Source: Legionellales bacterium UBA4722 (lineage in GTDB: Bacteria > Pseudomonadota > Gammaproteobacteria > DSM-16500). Taken from it: a DNA stretch of 11,427 nucleotides. The stretch is taken from positions 2,701 through 14,127 of the forward strand of contig DHJK01000187.1 in the NCBI GenBank assembly GCA_002404295.1. The letters run 5' to 3'. Position numbers and translations under genes: made by a program. The notes under the pieces were generated by a model. That model searched no databases. It was not told where the DNA came from and saw only the letters and a program-made list of their open reading frames with translations. Position 1 is the stretch's first letter. Each line of letters begins with the position of its first letter. Below, piece after piece: positions 7,209 through 11,427 of this stretch.

Positions 7209-7979
7209 ATGTTTGAAAATAAAACTGTTTTAATCATAGGCGCATCTACGGGTTTAGGCAAAGCGCTCTCGATAAAGTTAGCTAATAAGAAATCAAATAT
7301 TGCGTTAATGTCTCGCAACCAAGCGGGTCTGAATGAAACTGCTTCATTGTGTGAAGCAAGTCCGTTATTAATAGTGGGTGATATTACCTCGGAAGTGGAT
7401 TGTCAGACTGCTATTGCCCGAGTCATTGACCATTATGGTCGCTTGGATCATTTGATCTTGAATGCGGGGATAAGCATGTGGTCTCATTTTGCAGATTTAT
7501 CTGATCTCTCTGCTATTGCACAACTGATGCAAACAAACTATATGGGTGCGGTGAATTGTACTTACCATGCGCTGCCTTATCTCAAAAAAACACGTGGGAT
7601 GATTACAGTTATTTCTTCTATTCAAGGAAAAATTGGGGTGCCTTATCATACGGGGTATGCGGCGTCTAAGCATGCTTTGGAAGGGTTTTTTAATAGTTTG
7701 CGTATAGAATTAGATAGAAAAATAGATATATTAATAGTTTCTCCGGGATGGATTGAAGGGACTGAATTAAAGAAGCGGGCGCTGGGAGATAAGGTTGGCG
7801 CTGTACGAAAAGAGCATGCAAGACATATGCTAACGCTTGAAACTTGTAGTCAGGAAATAATATCAGCTATATTCAAACGAAAACGAGAGTTAGTTCTTCC
7901 TAGAAAATATGGTTGGCTGCCGTGGTTGAAGTTATTAGTGCCGTCTCTGTTGGATACTTTAATTAAGCGCAAAGTATAG
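7209..7979 (+). CDS. Short-chain dehydrogenase/reductase (classical SDR)
   Basis: A 256-residue NAD(P)-dependent oxidoreductase with a complete classical SDR signature: cofactor loop GASTGLG (11-17), Asp58 in VGDIT for the adenine ring, LNAG (84-87), Asn110, catalytic Ser137 in ISSIQGK, Tyr150 and Lys154 in GYAASKHA, and SPGWIEGT (178-185). A Ser-Arg (35-36) after the second strand suggests preference for NADP(H); this is inference. The C-terminus has a hydrophobic stretch (WLPWLKLLVPSLLDTLI) that may associate with the membrane, as in DHRS7-type SDRs. The substrate cannot be named. The ATG at 7209 is chosen over an in-frame TTG at 7197 because the ATG gives the usual short lead to the first beta strand; neither start has a good Shine-Dalgarno. 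It runs alone, divergent from the cNMP-CPBP gene and converging on dacB with a 20-base gap. Confidence 0.92.
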   Translation: MFENKTVLIIGASTGLGKALSIKLANKKSNIALMSRNQAGLNETASLCEASPLLIVGDITSEVDCQTAIARVIDHYGRLDHLILNAGISMWSHFADLSDLSAIAQLMQTNYMGAVNCTYHALPYLKKTRGMITVISSIQGKIGVPYHTGYAASKHALEGFFNSLRIELDRKIDILIVSPGWIEGTELKKRALGDKVGAVRKEHARHMLTLETCSQEIISAIFKRKRELVLPRKYGWLPWLKLLVPSLLDTLIKRKV

Positions 7980-7999
7980 TAAATACACCTATTACTATG

Positions 8000-9448
8000 T
8001 TAAGACTTATAATTTGCCAACGCCGTGACAATCTCATCTTCCATTTTACGATATTTCCAAATACTTCCATGATGCCCATTCACAATAATGACAAAAGCAA
8101 TCGCTTCCTTTTCTTTATTAACTGCATAACCCGCCAAAGAAACGACCCCCTTTATCGTTCCCGTTTTTGCACGTACACGCCGCGCAACATTATATAAACG
8201 ATGCTTCAATGTCCCGTCTACACCTGCAATCGGCAACGCAGAAATAAATTGATAATTGGTAGATGAATTATGAAACGCAAAACTAAGCACCTGCATCATT
8301 TGTGCTGGTTTAATACGATTATCCGGAGACAAGCCAGAACCATCAAGAATGGTTATTTGGGAAGAGTCAACATCGGCTCTTTGTGATAAAACATCTTTGA
8401 CTGCTACGCTGCCATTTTGCCAACTGCCAGGCTGTTTGCTATAAAGTTCTCCCATTTTTTTGAATAAAGAACCTGCAATAATATTGTCAGACTTTTTTAA
8501 CATTTCTTTCACTAGCAAATACAATGGTTTTGAGTGATGCACAGCAATAGTCGCAAGACCTGGATGCGCTGCTCCTGCAGTAATATCGCCACTAACCTGA
8601 ATGCCATAGCGTCTGAACAGCCAACCTAATAATGATTTGTTATAACCCATAATATCTGCAATGACCGTGCTTGCACCCCAAACATATTTTCCTTTGGGCA
8701 TACAGCCGCTAATTGCAATACCATTATTTGCTGTGGTATTTAGCGACACAGCACAATAGCGGGAGTGAGAACGGCCGCTACTATTGGTAGTCACGGAATT
8801 TGCAATGCCGGAATAATAATAATGAGGATTGGCAATAACACTTGCTCTACCGCCGCCAACTTTAGAGGGTGCTATTTTAAACGATAAACAATTATGATTA
8901 ATAATGCTCGCACTAATAGGGGCTGCATAACAATATTGCTTATCATGAGACATCCACCCCGGGCCAAGATTAGCTTGGTCATAGGCAGTTGTATCGATAT
9001 ACACATTGCCAGTTATCCCTTTAATATTGAGTGATTTCAATGCTACTAACAAATCTGTTAAATCGGTATAAGTCAAAGAAGGATCGCCGCTATGCACCAG
9101 ATAAACATTACCATGAATAATGCCGTGATCTATGCCGGTGGCATCAGTCAATAAACGGGTTGTAAAAGTATAGTTTGTGCCTAAATAAAGCAGCGCGGCT
9201 TCCGCTGTGAGAATTTTCATGACACTGGCTGGTGCAAATAGATCGTAAGCGTTTTTGCTATAAAGTGTTTCCCCAGATTGCATAGATTTAATCTGAATAC
9301 CCACTTCTGCACTGCTGCCTGCTTCTTGAGCAATCCTGTTTAGCGTTGCAGTGAGATTTTGCTTACCATAAATGGGGGCGGAGTAAGCCCAGGCATTTGT
9401 TTGCAGGGTCAAAAAAATAGCTAAAACCAGGCTACAGCAACGTCTCAT
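8000..9448 (-). CDS. dacB: D-alanyl-D-alanine carboxypeptidase/endopeptidase, PBP4 (S13 family)
   Basis: A 482-residue periplasmic serine peptidase that trims the terminal D-Ala of peptidoglycan stem peptides and cuts D-Ala-mDAP crosslinks. A signal peptide (MRRCC then SLVLAIFLTLQ, cleavage after NAWA at about residue 21) precedes the mature enzyme. The three penicillin-binding motifs are intact: SVMK (75-78, acyl-ester Ser75), SDN (320-322) and KTG (428-430). The long insert between SxxK and SxN, with GDPSLT (121-126) and YDQANLGPGW (156-165), is the extra-domain arrangement of PBP4. The length matches E. coli DacB (477). Start: ATG at 9448 with AGGA six bases upstream and a clean signal peptide immediately after. 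An in-frame ATG at 9526 also has an excellent Shine-Dalgarno (GAGGGG) and would add 26 residues. Divergent from the small-gene pair and converging on the dehydrogenase gene. Confidence 0.95.
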   Translation of the reverse strand: MRRCCSLVLAIFLTLQTNAWAYSAPIYGKQNLTATLNRIAQEAGSSAEVGIQIKSMQSGETLYSKNAYDLFAPASVMKILTAEAALLYLGTNYTFTTRLLTDATGIDHGIIHGNVYLVHSGDPSLTYTDLTDLLVALKSLNIKGITGNVYIDTTAYDQANLGPGWMSHDKQYCYAAPISASIINHNCLSFKIAPSKVGGGRASVIANPHYYYSGIANSVTTNSSGRSHSRYCAVSLNTTANNGIAISGCMPKGKYVWGASTVIADIMGYNKSLLGWLFRRYGIQVSGDITAGAAHPGLATIAVHHSKPLYLLVKEMLKKSDNIIAGSLFKKMGELYSKQPGSWQNGSVAVKDVLSQRADVDSSQITILDGSGLSPDNRIKPAQMMQVLSFAFHNSSTNYQFISALPIAGVDGTLKHRLYNVARRVRAKTGTIKGVVSLAGYAVNKEKEAIAFVIIVNGHHGSIWKYRKMEDEIVTALANYKS

Positions 9449-9454
9449 GTTTAA

Positions 9455-9458
9455 TCCT
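9455..9458 (-). promoter_or_regulatory. Shine-Dalgarno for the chosen dacB start
   Basis: The minus strand reads TTAGGA, six bases, then ATG (9448). It places the start exactly at a typical signal peptide, so this is taken as the main dacB initiation site. Confidence 0.6.
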
Positions 9459-9532
9459 AACTCCCTAATTCCAATCAAGGAGCTTACTAAAGTTAGGGGC
9501 GGCAGTAAATGAATAAACTCTGACATTTTATT

Positions 9533-9538
9533 CCCCTC
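9533..9538 (-). promoter_or_regulatory. Second Shine-Dalgarno before an upstream in-frame dacB ATG
   Basis: GAGGGG, six bases, then ATG (9526), in frame with dacB and with no stop between. By sequence it is at least as good as the site at 9455-9458. It could drive a longer DacB form with 26 extra residues (starting MSEFIHLL) ahead of the signal peptide. Confidence 0.45.
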
Positions 9539-9580
9539 ATCCTTTCCTTCCACCAGATGCTAGTGCGCCTTCGTGCAATA

Positions 9581-9589
9581 TGCTATGAT
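9581..9589 (+). promoter_or_regulatory. Extended -10 promoter of the small-gene pair
   Basis: TGCTATGAT is a perfect TGn extended element joined to a 5-of-6 -10 hexamer (TATGAT, 9584-9589). Transcription would begin about 9596, giving a leader of roughly 23 bases. The -35 position (TAGTGC near 9561) is poor, which extended -10 promoters tolerate. Confidence 0.5.
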
Positions 9590-9618
9590 TTGTCCCTAGA
9601 TTAAAGAGGAGTTTCAAC

Positions 9619-9807
9619 ATGAGTCAATATCCAAAACTCACTCACTATGTCAGTGAAATTGACCTAGACTTGCAGAAATTTGATAAAGAACACCCAAAAC
9701 TTTCTCTTTCTCAACAAAAAGAGCAGGAAAAATATGCAAAAATCTATAAATCACGTGACACGGTCGACAAATCTAAACAACCTGTAAAAACATGGGGAAA
9801 TTTCTAA
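9619..9807 (+). CDS. Small charged hypothetical protein (62 aa)
   Basis: I do not recognise this protein. It has 62 residues, no signal peptide and no membrane segment, and is dominated by Lys, Glu, Asp and Gln. Residues about 8-45 (HYVSEIDLDLQKFDKE, then LSLSQQKEQEKYAKIYKS) look like two amphipathic helices separated by HPKLS; the C-terminus ends in the aromatic tail KTWGNF. It is a real gene by its signals: a strong Shine-Dalgarno (AGAGGAG, seven bases before the ATG), an extended -10 promoter upstream, and a stop that shares bases with the next start (TAATG at 9805-9809). The coupling suggests it works with, or is regulated together with, the membrane protein encoded next. No function can be assigned. 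Confidence 0.75.
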   Translation: MSQYPKLTHYVSEIDLDLQKFDKEHPKLSLSQQKEQEKYAKIYKSRDTVDKSKQPVKTWGNF

Positions 9808-10037
9808 TGCAGTCTCTTTTTGGACGCCTAATGCCCTTTATATTTTTAGGCATCATGTTGGTCTTAGCTGTTGTTGGGGTTATTTTGTTTTCTTATTTAC
9901 TCATTTTTGGGGCTTTAGTTGGAATAGTTTTATTTGCCATTACTTGGGTTAGGGGATTGTTTTCTCATAAAACTAAGCATCTTCAGACTAAGCAGCATAA
10001 AAGAGGTCAGACTATTGATCATGATAGTTTGCCCTAA
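9807..10037 (+). CDS. Small two-helix membrane protein (76 aa)
   Basis: I do not recognise this protein. After a short N-terminus (MQSLFGRLMP) two closely spaced hydrophobic helices fill residues about 11-48 (FIFLGIMLVLAVVGVILF and LLIFGALVGIVLFAITWV), followed by a basic, His/Lys/Gln-rich tail (SHKTKHLQTKQHKRG) and an acidic end. By the positive-inside rule the tail should be cytoplasmic, giving a helical hairpin with both ends inside. The ATG at 9807 overlaps the previous stop as TAATG and has GGGG nine bases upstream; an in-frame ATG at 9792 would add five residues but lies inside the previous gene. Small inner-membrane hairpins can be stress-response, regulatory or toxin proteins; nothing here discriminates. 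The palindromic repeat begins 27 bases after the stop. Confidence 0.75.
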   Translation: MQSLFGRLMPFIFLGIMLVLAVVGVILFSYLLIFGALVGIVLFAITWVRGLFSHKTKHLQTKQHKRGQTIDHDSLP

Positions 10038-10064
10038 CTAGTCATTAACTCACAATAGCTCACT

Positions 10065-10182
10065 GTCGTCATTGCGAGCGAAGCGAAGCAATCCATCTTT
10101 CAAGCAAAACTTAGTATCTAAGATCAGCTTTCTGAAGCTTTGCTTTCGAGCTGGATTGCTTCGCTTCGCTCGCAATGACGAC
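10065..10182. repeat. Palindromic repeat with perfect 31-bp arms (MITE/REP-like)
   Basis: Bases 10065-10095 and 10152-10182 are exact inverted copies (31 of 31). The arm core is GAGCGAAGCGAAGCAATCC preceded by GTCGTCATTGC. The 56-base centre continues the pairing imperfectly: AAGCAAAACTT (10102-10112) can pair, with one G-T wobble, with AAGCTTTGCTT (10135-10145). The whole would fold into a long hairpin in RNA or cruciform DNA. Arms of this CATTGCGAGCGAAGCGAAGCAATC type recur as dispersed elements in several host-associated bacterial genomes; that is recollection, not a search. It sits between two convergent genes and has no T-run, so it is not a standard intrinsic terminator, though it may block transcription or protect 3' ends from both sides. 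No coding capacity. Confidence 0.85.
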
Positions 10183-10201
10183 GATGGAATATGTAGTTAC
10201 G

Positions 10202-11350
10202 TTAACTCAGCGCAAACCGCAAATCTTCTTTTAAATCATCTATAGCTTCGATTCCGACTGATAACCGGATCAATCCATCTGTTATTCCAAGTTTTTCTCG
10301 CTGCTCTTTTGGGATACTCGCATGGGTCATAATCGCAGGATGTTCAATTAAACTTTCTACTCCACCTAAACTTTCCGCTAACGCAAACAATTGACATCGC
10401 TCTAACATCTGTACCGTCTGCTGTAAATTACATTTGAGTTCTACGGAAAGCATTCCACCAAATTGTGACATTTGTTGTTTGGCTAATTTATGTTGGGGGT
10501 GACTTGTTAGGCCTGGATAAATCACACGAGCAACTTTAGGGTGAGTGCTTAGCCACTGAGCCAACTCCAATGCATTACTACAATGACGTTCCATGCGGAC
10601 AGCCAATGTTTTAAGACCACGAAGTGCTAAAAAACTATCGAAGGGTCCTTGAATCGCACCTATAGCATTTTGCAAAAATCCTAATTGATCACTCAGCTCT
10701 GCATTTTCACCAACAACGGCAATGCCACCAATGATATCTGAATGCCCATTTAAGTATTTTGTTGCGGAATGCATAACAATATCAAAACCATATTCTAACG
10801 GGCGCTGTAAAATGGGGCTTGCGAAAGTGTTATCTGCAACAGTCATTATATTATGTTGCTTTGCAATGGTTGCGATTTTTTTTAAATCAATCAGTTTTAG
10901 CATTGGATTTGTGGGTGTTTCAATCCAAATCATGCGGGTTTCTTTACGAATTGCGGGGCTTAATTTTTCAGGATCCGATAAATCAACCAGCGAAATTTCA
11001 ATACCTGCGGAACGTTTACGTACTTTTTCAAGTAGTCGATAGGTACCGCCATATAAATTATCCACTGCGATGATGTGATCACCGGGTTTGAGTAATTCAA
11101 GAATAGTTGCAATTGCGGCCATCCCTGAAGCAAATGCAAATCCGCGTTGACCTGATTCTAAATCGGCGATGCATTTTTCATAAGCATCTCGAGTAGGGTT
11201 ATGGGTGCGAGAATAGGAATAGCCTTTGTCTTTTCCGGGGCTGGATTGGACGTAGGTTGAGGTAGCATAGATGGGAGTCATTATAGCGCCTGTTGTAGGA
11301 TCGGGTGTTTGTCCTGCATGGATTGCTCGTGTTGCGATGTGGTGTTTCAT
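10202..11350 (-). CDS. Cystathionine gamma-lyase/gamma-synthase family PLP enzyme
   Basis: A 382-residue fold-type I PLP enzyme of the Cys/Met-metabolism family, acting in the cytosol on transsulfuration between cysteine, cystathionine and homocysteine. Visible signatures: YSYSRTHNPTR (44-54, Tyr46 and Arg48 for the PLP phosphate of the partner subunit), FASGMAA (73-79), NLYGGTYR (98-105, stacking Tyr100), WIETPTNP (142-149), VADNTF (171-176, Asp173 to the PLP nitrogen), and HSATKYLNGHSD (194-205, Schiff-base Lys198). The AESLGGVESL (325-334), HPAIMTHAS (337-345) and LIRLSVG (360-366) blocks match cystathionine gamma-lyase/synthase rather than beta-lyase (which has SWGGYESL). Separating lyase from synthase by eye is not safe, so no symbol is given. 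ATG at 11350 with AAGGA eight bases upstream. It stands alone on the minus strand; its stop lies 19 bases from the palindromic repeat. Confidence 0.93.
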   Translation of the reverse strand: MKHHIATRAIHAGQTPDPTTGAIMTPIYATSTYVQSSPGKDKGYSYSRTHNPTRDAYEKCIADLESGQRGFAFASGMAAIATILELLKPGDHIIAVDNLYGGTYRLLEKVRKRSAGIEISLVDLSDPEKLSPAIRKETRMIWIETPTNPMLKLIDLKKIATIAKQHNIMTVADNTFASPILQRPLEYGFDIVMHSATKYLNGHSDIIGGIAVVGENAELSDQLGFLQNAIGAIQGPFDSFLALRGLKTLAVRMERHCSNALELAQWLSTHPKVARVIYPGLTSHPQHKLAKQQMSQFGGMLSVELKCNLQQTVQMLERCQLFALAESLGGVESLIEHPAIMTHASIPKEQREKLGITDGLIRLSVGIEAIDDLKEDLRFALS

Positions 11351-11427
11351 TTACATTTTCCTTATTATTTATAACTTAATTCAATCTTCTTAAAACTAAA
11401 AGCGGCTTAGTAAACCCCTTCCCCCTC

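Noticed and set aside
7976..7998. Inverted repeat ATAGTAA / TTACTAT between the convergent dehydrogenase and dacB stops, as a terminator
   Set aside because: The stem is only 7 bp with a single G-C pair and there is no T-run on either strand; too weak to call.
10722..11073. Plus-strand ORFs of 106 and 84 codons opposite the PLP enzyme
   Set aside because: They overlap each other in different frames and lie antisense to the conserved PLP-binding region.
11351..11427. Promoter-like TTTTAA/TATAAA pair upstream of the PLP enzyme gene (-10 at 11368-11373)
   Set aside because: The predicted transcript start would fall within or next to the Shine-Dalgarno at about 11359-11363, leaving too short a leader; nothing else is recognisable in this end stretch.

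Overview
The window reads as an AT-rich (by eye about 40% GC), gene-dense stretch of a Gram-negative chromosome. The evidence for a Gram-negative cell is a lipoprotein outer-membrane efflux factor, a periplasmic adaptor and a periplasmic penicillin-binding protein. The protein style and the GAGCGAAGCGAAGCAATC-type palindrome suggest a gammaproteobacterium of the Legionella/Coxiella kind; this placement is inference and no marker gene is present. No rRNA, tRNA, insertion sequence, CRISPR array or phage gene is visible, and no gene-free stretch exceeds 300 bases.

Layout. 1-1652 (minus) is a two-gene lipid cluster: a PlsC-family acyltransferase followed, with an ATGA stop/start overlap, by the first 344 residues of an alkyl-DHAP-synthase-like flavoprotein that runs off the left edge. 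After a 120-bp divergent gap, 1773-5946 (plus) is a complete tripartite export operon: outer-membrane lipoprotein factor, EmrA-type adaptor and EmrB-type 14-helix MFS pump. It meets, tail to tail, a minus-strand gene (5981-7144) joining a cyclic-nucleotide-binding domain to a CPBP (CAAX-protease-like) membrane domain whose signature residues are partly replaced. A divergent short-chain dehydrogenase (7209-7979, plus) then converges on dacB/PBP4 (8000-9448, minus).

Divergent from dacB are two tiny plus-strand genes (9619-10037) sharing a TAATG overlap: a charged soluble protein and a two-helix membrane protein, neither of which I recognise. They are separated from the last gene, a minus-strand cystathionine gamma-lyase/synthase family PLP enzyme (10202-11350), by a 118-bp palindromic repeat with perfect 31-bp arms.

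How the genes fit together. Three groups are real transcription or translation units by spacing: the acyltransferase/flavoprotein pair, the efflux triad and the small-gene pair. The other genes stand alone. The observations most worth following are the possible alkyl-ether glycerolipid pair, the altered active-site motifs of the cNMP-CPBP fusion, the unrecognised small-gene pair, and the palindromic repeat.
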